From positions 124,001 through 188,000 of the forward strand of contig NZ_MSJR01000003.1 of assembly GCF_002078605.1 (NCBI RefSeq): a DNA stretch of 64,000 nt, given 5' to 3'. The notes under the pieces are model-generated. The model saw only the letters and a program-made list of their open reading frames with translations, was not told the origin of the DNA and did not search any database. The translations under genes were made by a program, and so were the position numbers. The DNA comes from Salegentibacter sediminis (GTDB lineage: Bacteria; Bacteroidota; Bacteroidia; Flavobacteriales; Flavobacteriaceae). Below are positions 26,756 to 36,047 of the stretch, in pieces. Each line of letters opens with the position of its first letter. The first letter of the stretch is position 1.

Positions 26756-27724
26756 ATGAGTTATCTGGAAACTACAAGAGACGTTTATCGGGAAGCAGCA
26801 TTAACTCCCGATGTTGGGCTTTGCTGTACGACCAACCCCGTTTGGGAGCTTCCCGGCCTTAAAATTCCGCAAATAATGCAGGAGATGAATTACGGTTGCG
26901 GGAGTACTGTGCATCCACGGGATCTGAGCAATAGTCCAAAGATTCTTTATGTGGGAGTAGGAGGAGGAATGGAATTACTGCAGTTCGCCTATTTTTCTCG
27001 TCAAAGAAACGGAGTGATCGGCGTAGATTCTGTTTCGGAAATGCTTGATGCTTCAAGGAAGAATTTTTCCGAAGCCGAAAAACAAAATCCCTGGTTTAAA
27101 TCAGAATTTGTTGATTTACGAGAAGGGGATGCCCTGTCTTTGCCTTTAGAAGATGAAAGTATAGAGGTGGCTGCGCAAAATTGTCTATTTAATATTTTTA
27201 AGGCAGAAGACCTAAAAAAGGCACTCGAGGAAATGTACCGGGTTTTAAAACCTCACGGGCGCTTAGTGATGAGCGATCCCATTTGTGAGCAGGGAATGAA
27301 TGATGAGCTAAGAAATGATGAGCGATTGCGGGCCCTGTGCCTTAGTGGCAGTCTTCCGCTAAAGGATTATGTGAAAGCGCTCACCGATGTGGGTTTTGGA
27401 ACTATAGAAATAAGGGCTAAAAAGCCATACCGAATTCTGGATCCTAAGAATTATCCGACTTCAGAATTGATTTATATTGAAGCGGTTGAGGTTGCTGCCA
27501 TAAAAGATCCTATGCCCGGGGACGGTCCCTGCGTGTTTACAGGTAAGGCTGCGATCTATTACGGAAATAATGATTACTTTGACGATAAAAAGGGACACAT
27601 CCTGCTGAAAAATCAGCCTCTTGCTATTTGTGATAAAACAGCCGGCGACCTGGCAAAGCTTGGCAGAGACGATATATACATTAGCGAATCTACTTTTCAT
27701 TATGATGGCGGGGGTTGCTGCTAA
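26756..27724 (+). CDS. arsM: Arsenite methyltransferase (arsenosugar-type ArsM)
   Basis: A SAM-dependent class I methyltransferase of 322 residues. Motif I is ILYVGVGGGMELLQF, followed by GVDSVSEMLDASR and the ArsM-like EMYRVLKPHGRLVMSDP. Cysteine-rich sites that can bind As(III) are present: CC in GLCCTTNP (residues 23-24), Cys48 in NYGCGST, and a C-terminal GGGCC. The annotated arsenosugar ArsM group has this same beginning (SYLETTRDVYREAAL). The preferred ATG is 26756; an in-frame TTG at 26747 overlaps the PNP stop. Methylation of arsenic precedes the ArsS step. Confidence 0.88.
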   Translation: MSYLETTRDVYREAALTPDVGLCCTTNPVWELPGLKIPQIMQEMNYGCGSTVHPRDLSNSPKILYVGVGGGMELLQFAYFSRQRNGVIGVDSVSEMLDASRKNFSEAEKQNPWFKSEFVDLREGDALSLPLEDESIEVAAQNCLFNIFKAEDLKKALEEMYRVLKPHGRLVMSDPICEQGMNDELRNDERLRALCLSGSLPLKDYVKALTDVGFGTIEIRAKKPYRILDPKNYPTSELIYIEAVEVAAIKDPMPGDGPCVFTGKAAIYYGNNDYFDDKKGHILLKNQPLAICDKTAGDLAKLGRDDIYISESTFHYDGGGCC

Positions 27725-27733
27725 AAATAAGAT

Positions 27734-29020
27734 ATGGAACATATTGTCATCATAGGAAATGGGATTGCGGGCATAACCTGCGCGCGACATGTAAGAAAAA
27801 ACTCTGATAAACGCATTAGCGTGATTTCAGCGGAAAGTGATTATTTTTTTTCCCGCACCGCCTTGATGTACGTGTATATGGGACATATGAAATGGGAACA
27901 CCTCAAACCTTATGAAGATTGGTTTTGGGAGAAAAACCGGATAGAACTCAGGCAGGACTGGGTTGAAAAAATAGATTTTCAGCAAAAGATACTTTATTTC
28001 TCTTCTGAAGAAAGCCTGGAATATGACAAACTGGTTATAGCAACGGGATCGGTCTATAATAAATTTGGCTGGGAAGGGCAGGATTTAAAGGGGGTACAAG
28101 GTTTAATTTCCAAACAGGACCTTGAGCTTCTTGAAGAGAATACCCAAAACTGTAAAAAAGCCGTAATAATTGGAGGCGGACTTATAGGGGTGGAACTTGC
28201 CGAAATGCTCAGGACCAGAAATATTGAAGTTACTTTTTTAATAAGGGAGAAAGCTTTTTGGCAAAATATTCTGCCGCTGCAGGATGCAAAAATGATCTCA
28301 GCCCACGTGAGATCTCATGGTGTTGATCTACGTCATGAAACCCAGCTCGATAAGATTTTAGGAGATGAAAAGGGTCACGTAAGAGCTGTAATTACTGAAT
28401 CAGGAGAAGAAATTGAATGCCAGTTGGTAGGTCTCTGTGCAGGGGTAAGGCCCAATATTGATTTTATAAAGAAATCTGCCCTTGAAACCGAAAGGGGAAT
28501 CCTGGTAGACGAATATTTGCGAACCAATATAAAGGATGTCTACGCGATTGGGGATTGCGCACAACTTAGAGAACCTCAATCCAATAGAAATTCCATTGAA
28601 GCGGTGTGGTACACCGGCAGGATGATGGGCGAAACCCTGGCACAAAGCCTTACCGGGAATCTGATAAAATATAAGCCCGGTAATTGGTTTAATTCCGCTA
28701 AATTTTTTGATATTGAATATCAGACTTACGGAAAGGTTTCAGCAAATCCTGGCGAGGGCGAAATTCATTTCCACTGGCAGCATAAAGATCATACCAAGGC
28801 AATAACGATTGCTTTTGATGCTTCAGATAATAAGTTTTTAGGTATTAATACTTTTGGAATACGGATGAGACACGAGGTTTTTGATCGGTGGTTAAACGAA
28901 AACCGAAGTGTACAGTATGTTCTGCAGCATCTAAGAGAAGCCAATTTCGATCCTGAGTTTTATGACGGTTATGAGAAGGAAATCTTCAGAAGTTTTAAAG
29001 AGAATTTACAGGAATCTTGA
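27734..29020 (+). CDS. NAD(P)/FAD-dependent oxidoreductase of the ars cluster
   Basis: A 428-residue pyridine-nucleotide-disulfide-type flavoprotein. The FAD-binding GNGIAG lies at residues 8-13, the NAD(P)-binding GGGLIG in AVIIGGGLIGVELAEML, and the second FAD motif in VYAIGDCAQL. There is no CxxC active-site disulfide, so it is closer to nitrite-reductase/rubredoxin-reductase-like flavoproteins. It begins 9 bp after the methyltransferase. It probably supplies electrons to the membrane 4Fe-4S protein next door or regenerates reduced arsenic or thiols; this is inferred from adjacency only. Confidence 0.8.
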   Translation: MEHIVIIGNGIAGITCARHVRKNSDKRISVISAESDYFFSRTALMYVYMGHMKWEHLKPYEDWFWEKNRIELRQDWVEKIDFQQKILYFSSEESLEYDKLVIATGSVYNKFGWEGQDLKGVQGLISKQDLELLEENTQNCKKAVIIGGGLIGVELAEMLRTRNIEVTFLIREKAFWQNILPLQDAKMISAHVRSHGVDLRHETQLDKILGDEKGHVRAVITESGEEIECQLVGLCAGVRPNIDFIKKSALETERGILVDEYLRTNIKDVYAIGDCAQLREPQSNRNSIEAVWYTGRMMGETLAQSLTGNLIKYKPGNWFNSAKFFDIEYQTYGKVSANPGEGEIHFHWQHKDHTKAITIAFDASDNKFLGINTFGIRMRHEVFDRWLNENRSVQYVLQHLREANFDPEFYDGYEKEIFRSFKENLQES

Positions 29021-29026
29021 TAAAAC

Positions 29027-29059
29027 AGACTTCACAGGTTTTTGCAACCTGTGAAGTCT
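29027..29059. repeat. Perfect 14-bp inverted repeat inside the ars operon
   Basis: AGACTTCACAGGTT (29027-29040) and AACCTGTGAAGTCT (29046-29059) flank TTTGC, between the flavoprotein and the ferredoxin gene. There is no downstream U-run, so a transcription terminator is unlikely. It resembles the dispersed hairpin repeats of Bacteroidota and may stabilise or separate the mRNA halves. Confidence 0.8.
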
Positions 29060-29071
29060 AATCAATAAGAT

Positions 29072-30655
29072 ATGAGCAAAATAGAACGAAATATGTCATT
29101 AGCCGGGCAGACTCCTGCCGCACTTTCAGGTACTCAAAAATTTGCCAGTGCAATTGGCCTTATAGGCTTGTTTATTCTCGTATTGGCTGTAGCCAATGTA
29201 AATTTCCCCAATAAAGCCTTGTTTCTTACGCTCTCTCTTGTGCTAATGACGGCAGGAACTGTAGTATTTGCGAATGACCTCTATCGGGGGAAACACGCCG
29301 GAATAAAGAACGATGGGGTTTGGTTTAAATCTATGACAGGTCGGGGCCTTTGGGCTTGGTTCACCGGGATTGCGCTTACCCTTTTTTATATTGTACTTTA
29401 CTGGTTCCCGGCGTATCTTGGCTTAACAGAGGACGGCCCGAATACCGGGGTTATTTCACTTTTCGATCCATTGAGTTACCTTATTAATGGAGGTCCTGCG
29501 AGTCAATGGTTTGTATATGGTACACTTTATACGCTGGCTATTTTTATTTTTGGTTATAAATTTATTCTGAAGTACCGAAACAACCGCTACGAGGTTTTAC
29601 GAACTTTTTCGGTGATGTTTTTTCAACTGGGATTTGCCTTTCTGATTCCCGAAATTCTTATGCGGCTAAATCAACCTTATTTTAATCCTGCCAATATCTG
29701 GCCGCTTAATTACGATCTTTTTGCCGGATATAAGATTAACGAGTTTCTTTCCGCAGGAAATCTTGGGGTTTTTATGCTTGTTTTTGGGCTGATTTCCATT
29801 TTCGTGATTACCCCGATTTTAACCTATAAGTACGGAAAACGCTGGTACTGCAGTTGGGTATGTGGTTGCGGTGGCCTTGCAGAGACTGCCGGCGACCCTT
29901 ACCGGCATCTCTCAGACAAATCGCTTTTTGCCTGGAAAGTGGAGCGCTGGGTAATTCATAGCGTGCTGGTTTTTGTAACAGTGATGACCATAGCGGTGGT
30001 GTATTCGTTCCTGGGAGAAAATGCAGGGGAATTTTGGCTTACCCGGGATATTTTTCTTTGGGGCTCTGCAGGATTACTCACTTTGGTATTTGCTGCGATA
30101 ATGATCTTTAAGCGCAACGAACTGGCGAAAGACGCTAAATACGGTGCCGTTGGTTACCTTGTGGTGATCCTGGCGATAATTGGCATTAATTATTTTAGTG
30201 GGAATGGAAATATCTTTTTCTTTCCCGGCTATCAGCTTCGGGAGTGGTATGGCTTTTTAATAGGTGCAGCCTTCTCCGGGGTAATTGGGGTTGGCTTTTA
30301 TCCTATCTTCGGTAACCGGGTCTGGTGTAGATTTGGTTGTCCTATGGCGGCGATTCTTGGGATGCAGCAACGTTTGTTCTCAAAATTCAGGATCACCACC
30401 AACGGCGGGCAGTGTATTTCCTGTGGGAATTGTTCTACCTATTGTGAGATGGGGATAGATGTACGGGCTTATGCCCAAAAAGGAGAGAACATTGTGCGTT
30501 CCAGCTGTGTAGGCTGCGGAATTTGCTCGGCGGTTTGCCCTCGTGGAGTGCTTAAGCTGGAAAATGATTCCCCGCGGGGAAGAATAAATTCTGAAGAGGT
30601 TTTTCTCGGAAATGATGTAGACCTATTAGATTTGATCAACCAAAAAAGTCGATAA
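29072..30655 (+). CDS. Membrane 4Fe-4S binding protein (NapH/CcoG-like)
   Basis: A 527-residue integral membrane electron carrier. Several transmembrane helices fill about residues 28-250 and 285-400. It has the NapH/CcoG-type motif CSWVCGCGG near KRWY, a second CRFGCPMAAILG, and a C-terminal domain with two 4Fe-4S clusters (CISCGNCSTYC and CVGCGICSAVCPRG). The first 90 residues are hydrophobic. It directly follows the flavoprotein across the hairpin at 29027-29059 and closes the cluster. It likely passes electrons between the membrane and the flavoprotein; the donor and acceptor are unknown. Confidence 0.82.
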   Translation: MSKIERNMSLAGQTPAALSGTQKFASAIGLIGLFILVLAVANVNFPNKALFLTLSLVLMTAGTVVFANDLYRGKHAGIKNDGVWFKSMTGRGLWAWFTGIALTLFYIVLYWFPAYLGLTEDGPNTGVISLFDPLSYLINGGPASQWFVYGTLYTLAIFIFGYKFILKYRNNRYEVLRTFSVMFFQLGFAFLIPEILMRLNQPYFNPANIWPLNYDLFAGYKINEFLSAGNLGVFMLVFGLISIFVITPILTYKYGKRWYCSWVCGCGGLAETAGDPYRHLSDKSLFAWKVERWVIHSVLVFVTVMTIAVVYSFLGENAGEFWLTRDIFLWGSAGLLTLVFAAIMIFKRNELAKDAKYGAVGYLVVILAIIGINYFSGNGNIFFFPGYQLREWYGFLIGAAFSGVIGVGFYPIFGNRVWCRFGCPMAAILGMQQRLFSKFRITTNGGQCISCGNCSTYCEMGIDVRAYAQKGENIVRSSCVGCGICSAVCPRGVLKLENDSPRGRINSEEVFLGNDVDLLDLINQKSR

Positions 30656-30781
30656 GCTCCCTAACTTTTTTAGACTTTAATATAAAATTTGTGATCTGTG
30701 AAGGCCCGTAAATACTGGCCTTATGGAGTAGGTTTGTTGTTGTTTTGTTAAGACATGCTGTGGGTTACAAAAAAATTGATA

Positions 30782-30789
30782 TACTTTTG
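30782..30789 (+). promoter_or_regulatory. -7 promoter element for topA
   Basis: TACTTTTG, an exact TAnnTTTG match, lies 20 bp before the topA ATG. No TTG is found at the ideal -33 spacing. Confidence 0.55.
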
Positions 30790-30809
30790 CAACTTCAAAA
30801 TGCAGTATT

Positions 30810-33350
30810 ATGGCAAAAAATTTAGTGATCGTTGAGTCCCCGGCCAAGGCAAAAACTATTGAGAAGTTTCTTGGTAAAGATTATAAGGTAGCTTCCAGCT
30901 TTGGGCACATCGCCGATTTGCCTACCAAGGAACTTGGGGTGGATACCGAGGGGGATTTCACTCCTAAATATATTGTCTCTAAAGATAAAAAAGACGTCGT
31001 TAAGAAGTTAAAAAGTCTCGCCAAAGATGCCGAAACGGTGTGGCTTGCTAGTGATGAGGACCGGGAGGGAGAGGCCATAGCCTGGCACCTTGCCGAAGAA
31101 CTAAATCTTAAAGACGAAAAGACTAAACGGATTGTATTTCATGAGATCACCAAATCGGCGATTTTAAGAGCAATCGAGAATCCGCGGAATATTAATTATA
31201 ACCTGGTTAATGCACAGCAAGCCCGAAGGGTGCTGGATAGACTGGTGGGCTACGAACTTTCCCCTGTACTTTGGCGAAAGGTAAAAGGAGGTCTTTCAGC
31301 CGGAAGAGTTCAATCGGTTGCTGTGAGGTTAATCGTAGAGCGGGAAAGAGATATCCAGAATTTTACTCCGGAAGGCTCATTCAGAATAGATGCTGAATTT
31401 TCCACGGAAGACGGGAAATCTTTTAAGGCGAAGCTTCCGAAGAACTTTGATACCAAAGAAGAGGCTGAAGCTTTCTTAAAAGAAAACCTGGGTGCAAACT
31501 TTAAAGTAGCTGAGCTTACTACCAAACCCGCTAAAAAATCACCGGCACCGCCTTTTACTACTTCTACTTTGCAACAAGAGTCTGCGCGAAAGCTTTATTT
31601 TTCGGTGAGTAAGACGATGACGATGGCTCAAAGATTATACGAGGCCGGTCATATTACCTATATGAGAACCGATAGCGTAAACCTTTCGGATGACGCAAAA
31701 AAAGGTGCAAATGCCGAAATTCTTAAGGCTTACGGAGAGAAATATGCGAAAACACGCAATTATAAGGGAAAAACAAAAGGTGCCCAGGAAGCTCACGAAG
31801 CTATTCGTCCTACCAGTTTCGAAAACCATACGGTAAATGCCGACAGAGATCAACAGCGTTTATATGAGTTGATTTGGCAAAGGGCCATCGCCTCCCAAAT
31901 GAGTGAAGCCCAGCTGGAACGTACCAATCTTAAGATTGAAGCTGATACACACGATAAACAATTCACTGCCAACGGAGAAGTGATTAAATTCGACGGTTTC
32001 CTTAAGGTTTATCTCGAAGGTCATGATGAAGAAGAAACAGAGGAACAAAGCGGAATGCTACCGGCTTTAAAGAAAAATCAGAAGCTAATAAATAAATACA
32101 TAACCGCTACCGAGAGGTTCACGCGTCCGCCATATCGCTATACAGAAGCTTCTCTTGTTAAAAAACTGGAAGAACTGGGTATTGGGCGTCCTTCAACCTA
32201 TGCGCCTACGATTTCTACTATTCAGAATAGGAATTATATCGAAAAAGGTTCTGTAGAAGGTACAGAACGTAATTATATCCAGTTTGTGCTTTCACAAGAT
32301 AAAGTTTCGGAAAAGAAATTAACCGAAACCGTGGGTAGCGATAAAGGTAAATTAGTGCCTACGGCAGTAGGGATGGTTGTGAACGACTTCCTTGTTAATC
32401 ATTTTGCGAATATTCTGGATTATAATTTCACTGCAAAAGTGGAACAGAATTTTGATGATATAGCCGAAGGCAATGAGGAATGGACCAAGATGATGAAGGA
32501 TTTCTACAAAACCTTTCATCCGCAGGTTGAAGATGTTGCCAAGAATGCAGAAAGAGAAGTTGGCGAACGTATTCTTGGCGAAGATCCCGAAACCGGAAAA
32601 CCGGTAAGTGTGCGTTTAGGAAAATTTGGTCCTATGGTTCAGATAGGATCTGTTGAAGATGAGGAAAAGCCAAAATTTGCCAGCCTGAGCCCAGATCAGA
32701 CTTTAGGTTCTATAACCTATGAGGAAGCGATGGACTTATTCCAGCTTCCGAAGCATTTGGGAGAATACAAGGGAGAAGACGTTGAGGTGAATAATGGACG
32801 GTTTGGGCCTTATGTGAGATTTGGTAAAAAATATGTTTCCCTGGCAAAAGGGGAAGATCCTCTTGGTGTAGATTGGGACCGCGCTTTAGAGCTTATCAAG
32901 GAAAAAGAAAAGGCTGATGCACCAATTTATGAATATGATGGTATGCCCGTGCAAAAAGGCGTAGGCCGATTTGGTCCTTATCTTAAGTGGAACGGGATGT
33001 TCATAAACGTGAACAAAAAATACGATTTTGATAATCTTTCTGATAACGACATTGAGACCCTGATCGCAGATAAAATTCAGAAGGAAAAAGATAAAGTGAT
33101 CCACAACTGGGAAGAGGAAGGAATAAGGGTAGAGAAAGCGCGTTGGGGTCGTTCTAATATTATTAAGGGGAAAACCAAAATCGAACTGCCAAAAACGGTA
33201 GATGCTGCTAAACTTAGCCTGGAAGAAGTTAAAGATATCCTGGAGAAAAAAGGCGGAAAGAAGAAAAAGACTACCAAGAAGAAGGCTCCGGCAAAAAAGA
33301 CAGCCACGAAAAAAACTTCAGCAAAAAAGAAAACTCCCAAAAAGAAATAA
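30810..33350 (+). CDS. topA: DNA topoisomerase I
   Basis: A type IA topoisomerase that relaxes negative supercoils. The 846-residue protein has the Toprim domain (LVIVESPAKAKTIEKFLG at the start, DEDREGEAIAWHLAEEL with the metal acidic residues), the LSAGRVQSVAVRLIVEREREI-type region, and the active-site tyrosine in AGHITYMRTDSVNLS. The C-terminal part has FGPYVRFGKKYVSL-type repeats typical of Bacteroidota TopA. It ends in a Lys/Ala/Pro/Thr-rich tail of about 40 residues that probably binds DNA. The gene is 3 bp ahead of the arginase-family gene. Confidence 0.97.
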   Translation: MAKNLVIVESPAKAKTIEKFLGKDYKVASSFGHIADLPTKELGVDTEGDFTPKYIVSKDKKDVVKKLKSLAKDAETVWLASDEDREGEAIAWHLAEELNLKDEKTKRIVFHEITKSAILRAIENPRNINYNLVNAQQARRVLDRLVGYELSPVLWRKVKGGLSAGRVQSVAVRLIVERERDIQNFTPEGSFRIDAEFSTEDGKSFKAKLPKNFDTKEEAEAFLKENLGANFKVAELTTKPAKKSPAPPFTTSTLQQESARKLYFSVSKTMTMAQRLYEAGHITYMRTDSVNLSDDAKKGANAEILKAYGEKYAKTRNYKGKTKGAQEAHEAIRPTSFENHTVNADRDQQRLYELIWQRAIASQMSEAQLERTNLKIEADTHDKQFTANGEVIKFDGFLKVYLEGHDEEETEEQSGMLPALKKNQKLINKYITATERFTRPPYRYTEASLVKKLEELGIGRPSTYAPTISTIQNRNYIEKGSVEGTERNYIQFVLSQDKVSEKKLTETVGSDKGKLVPTAVGMVVNDFLVNHFANILDYNFTAKVEQNFDDIAEGNEEWTKMMKDFYKTFHPQVEDVAKNAEREVGERILGEDPETGKPVSVRLGKFGPMVQIGSVEDEEKPKFASLSPDQTLGSITYEEAMDLFQLPKHLGEYKGEDVEVNNGRFGPYVRFGKKYVSLAKGEDPLGVDWDRALELIKEKEKADAPIYEYDGMPVQKGVGRFGPYLKWNGMFINVNKKYDFDNLSDNDIETLIADKIQKEKDKVIHNWEEEGIRVEKARWGRSNIIKGKTKIELPKTVDAAKLSLEEVKDILEKKGGKKKKTTKKKAPAKKTATKKTSAKKKTPKKK

Positions 33351-33353
33351 TTT

Positions 33354-34508
33354 ATGGATTTAGAATTTCTGAGTCCCGTAAACCCTGATTTGCTTGAAGA
33401 ATTCTCAGGTGAAGACAGTCAGACCCTTCGAAATAATCTGGAAATACATACTGAAAGTACAGGATTACCCGAGCTGGAAAATGTGCAAATCGCATTGGTG
33501 GGGGTAAAGGAAAACCGGTTGCGTGAAGAAGGAGAAGGTTTTCTTCATTTTGATAAAATAAGGAGAGCATTTTATAATCTTTACCCCGGGAACTGGCACT
33601 TGAATATTGTAGACCTGGGGGATATCGAAAAAGGAGAATCTGTAGAGGATACTTATTTCGCCCTTCAGAACCTGGTTTCAAATCTGATGAAAAAAGATAT
33701 TATTCCAGTGATTATGGGAGGGGGACAGGATTTGATATATGCCCAATATCGTGCCTACGACACTCTGGATCAAATGGTGAACCTGGTAAATATCGACCAT
33801 AGATTTGATTTGGGGGATGCCGAGCAACCTATAAATAATCATTCTTACGTAGGGAAAATCGTAGTGAATCAGCCTTATAACCTTTTTAACTATTCTAATT
33901 TAGGCTATCAAACCTATTTCAACTCCCAGGATGAAATAGAACTGATGGATCGGTTGTTTTTTGATGCCTATCGTTTAGGAGAAATAATAAACGATATAAG
34001 CCTGGTAGAGCCGGTAATGCGGGATGCCAACCTGGTAGGGATTGATCTAGGGGCTTTAAATAGTTCGGTTTTAGGAGCCGGGCACTCACCCAATGGTTTT
34101 GATGGCCGGGAAATTTGTGCCCTTTCCAGGTATGCCGGAATTAGTGATAAAGTTTCATCTTTTGGGCTTTATGAATACAGCCCGGAAATGGGAGAAAGAG
34201 GAGATATGCTTGTGGCACAGATTCTTTGGTATTTTATCGAAGGAGTAAATTACCGCACCAATGAAAATACTATTTCGGCCAGAAAAGAGTTTATTAAATA
34301 TCAGGTACCAATAGATGATGATGTTTTGGTGTTTTATAAAAGCCCCGTAAGTGGCAGGTGGTGGATAGAAATACCTTTTCTTGCAAACGTCAATACTAAA
34401 TTAAAACGTCATACGTTATTACCTTGCAGCGAAGAAGATTACATGGAGGCTTGCAACCAGGTAATCCCTGAAAGATGGTATAAAGCCAAGAGAAAAAACG
34501 AAGTTTAA
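33354..34508 (+). CDS. Arginase/ureohydrolase-fold protein with degenerate metal site
   Basis: A 384-residue protein of the ureohydrolase fold, annotated in flavobacteria as formimidoylglutamase. The expected manganese-binding signatures are altered. GGDH appears as GGGQD (MGGGQDLIYAQY), DAHxD appears as DHRFD (VNIDHRFDLGD), and the second D-x-D site reads GIDLGALN. Several ligands are therefore missing, so hydrolase activity is doubtful. It starts 3 bp after topA and precedes gldKLMN, a neighbourhood seen repeatedly in flavobacteria, suggesting a structural or motility-related role. That role is inference. Confidence 0.78.
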   Translation: MDLEFLSPVNPDLLEEFSGEDSQTLRNNLEIHTESTGLPELENVQIALVGVKENRLREEGEGFLHFDKIRRAFYNLYPGNWHLNIVDLGDIEKGESVEDTYFALQNLVSNLMKKDIIPVIMGGGQDLIYAQYRAYDTLDQMVNLVNIDHRFDLGDAEQPINNHSYVGKIVVNQPYNLFNYSNLGYQTYFNSQDEIELMDRLFFDAYRLGEIINDISLVEPVMRDANLVGIDLGALNSSVLGAGHSPNGFDGREICALSRYAGISDKVSSFGLYEYSPEMGERGDMLVAQILWYFIEGVNYRTNENTISARKEFIKYQVPIDDDVLVFYKSPVSGRWWIEIPFLANVNTKLKRHTLLPCSEEDYMEACNQVIPERWYKAKRKNEV

Positions 34509-34625
34509 ACAAATTTTAGACACTAATTGTATTTACTGTATTTTTACCGAAATTATTGTTTTTTAAAAAATAAATAGATAGGTTTACTGCCGTAAAAGCA
34601 ATATGTCTTAACCTTAAGAGAAATT

Positions 34626-35990
34626 ATGAAGAAGTTTATTTCGCTAATTGCTGTTCTAGCCTTGCTTTTTAGTTGTGGTCGGGGAGACCGGGGGCAGCTG
34701 GTGGGTGCGAAAGGGAAAAAGTGGAATCCGGAGAAACCTTACGGTATGACATTAATCCCAGGTGGAGCTTTTATCATGGGGAAATCTGATGATGATCTTG
34801 CCGACCAAAAGAACGCACCTCCAAAAACAGTGACAGTTCGTTCGTTCTATATGGATGAAACCGAGATCACTAATGCGGAATACCGCCAATTTGTAGACTA
34901 CGTAAAAGACTCTATAATTAGAGTTCGCCTGGCAATTATGGCTGAAGAAATGGGAGAAACTCCAGGTAGTGGCGGCATTGGCGAATTTGCTTTTGCAGAT
35001 GCAGATCCAGACAACCTTACGCCCTATGAGGAATATATGCTTAATTCCTATGGTACCGGTGGACCCACCGATGACTATGAAAATCGAAAACTAAATAAAG
35101 ACATTGATATAATATGGGATACCGAAGACTATCCCGACGTTTATTATGCCGAAGTAATGGATACTATGTATATTCCAATGGAAGAGGTGTATAACGGACA
35201 ACGTACTATTGATGTTAAAAAACTGAAGTTCAAATACTCCTATATGGATATCCAGGATGCGGCAAGAACGCAGGGGAATAGACGTGATTTTATTCAGAAT
35301 GAAGAGATAGCGATCTATCCTGATACTACCGTTTGGATTAAAGATTTTAATTATTCTTATAATGAGCCTATGCACAACGATTATTTTTGGCATAGTGCTT
35401 TTGATGATTACCCTGTGGTAGGTGTTTCCTGGAAACAGGCAAAGGCCTTTACCCAGTGGAGAACTTTTTATCACAATGCCTACAGGCGGTCGAAAGGAGA
35501 TCATAATGTGCCTTCTTACCGACTGCCAACTGAAGCCGAATGGGAATACGCTGCCCGGGGTGGACTCGAAGGAGCGACCTATCCATGGGGTGGTCCTTAT
35601 GCCAAGAATGACCGCGGGTGTTTCATGGCTAATTTCAAACCATTACGTGGCGATTACGCTGCAGACCAGGCGCTGTACACGGTTGAAGCCAAGTCATACG
35701 ACCCTAATGATTACGGGCTATATAATATGGCCGGTAATGTTTCAGAATGGGTGAACTCTTCTTATGATCCTGCGTCCTATCAATATATGTCTTCTATGAA
35801 CCCTACCGTTAATAACGAAGAAGATATGCGTAAAGTAGTGCGTGGTGGATCCTGGAAAGATGTTGCATATTTTCTTCAGGTTAGCTCCAGAGATTATGAA
35901 TATGCAGATTCTGCCAGAAGTTATATCGGCTTCAGAACTGTGCAGGATTACCTTGGTACAGATGTTACCCTCAACCAGAACAACCGTTAG
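34626..35990 (+). CDS. gldK: Gliding motility/T9SS lipoprotein GldK
   Basis: GldK (PorK) is an outer-membrane-anchored lipoprotein that forms a periplasmic ring with GldN in the type IX secretion system. The 454-residue protein has lipobox LALLFSC (Cys17) and a formylglycine-generating-enzyme (sulfatase-modifying) domain. Visible marks include GMTLIPGGAFIMGKSD, YRLPTEAEWEYAARGG, YPWGGPYA, NMAGNVSEWVNSSYDP and a C-terminal VVRGGSWKDV. It is the first gene of gldKLMN. An upstream gap of about 117 bp shows no exact -7 motif. Confidence 0.96.
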   Translation: MKKFISLIAVLALLFSCGRGDRGQLVGAKGKKWNPEKPYGMTLIPGGAFIMGKSDDDLADQKNAPPKTVTVRSFYMDETEITNAEYRQFVDYVKDSIIRVRLAIMAEEMGETPGSGGIGEFAFADADPDNLTPYEEYMLNSYGTGGPTDDYENRKLNKDIDIIWDTEDYPDVYYAEVMDTMYIPMEEVYNGQRTIDVKKLKFKYSYMDIQDAARTQGNRRDFIQNEEIAIYPDTTVWIKDFNYSYNEPMHNDYFWHSAFDDYPVVGVSWKQAKAFTQWRTFYHNAYRRSKGDHNVPSYRLPTEAEWEYAARGGLEGATYPWGGPYAKNDRGCFMANFKPLRGDYAADQALYTVEAKSYDPNDYGLYNMAGNVSEWVNSSYDPASYQYMSSMNPTVNNEEDMRKVVRGGSWKDVAYFLQVSSRDYEYADSARSYIGFRTVQDYLGTDVTLNQNNR

Positions 35991-36047
35991 AATACCCTGA
36001 ACTATAACCTATTTATAAAATAAAGAAAATCTAAATCTCTCTTAATT

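Noticed and set aside
29027-29059. Terminator between the flavoprotein and the 4Fe-4S gene
   Set aside because: The hairpin is strong but is not followed by a T-run on either strand close enough to act as an intrinsic terminator.
33354-34508. Functional arginase or formimidoylglutamase
   Set aside because: The fold is recognised, but several metal ligands differ from the active-site consensus, so no enzymatic function is asserted.
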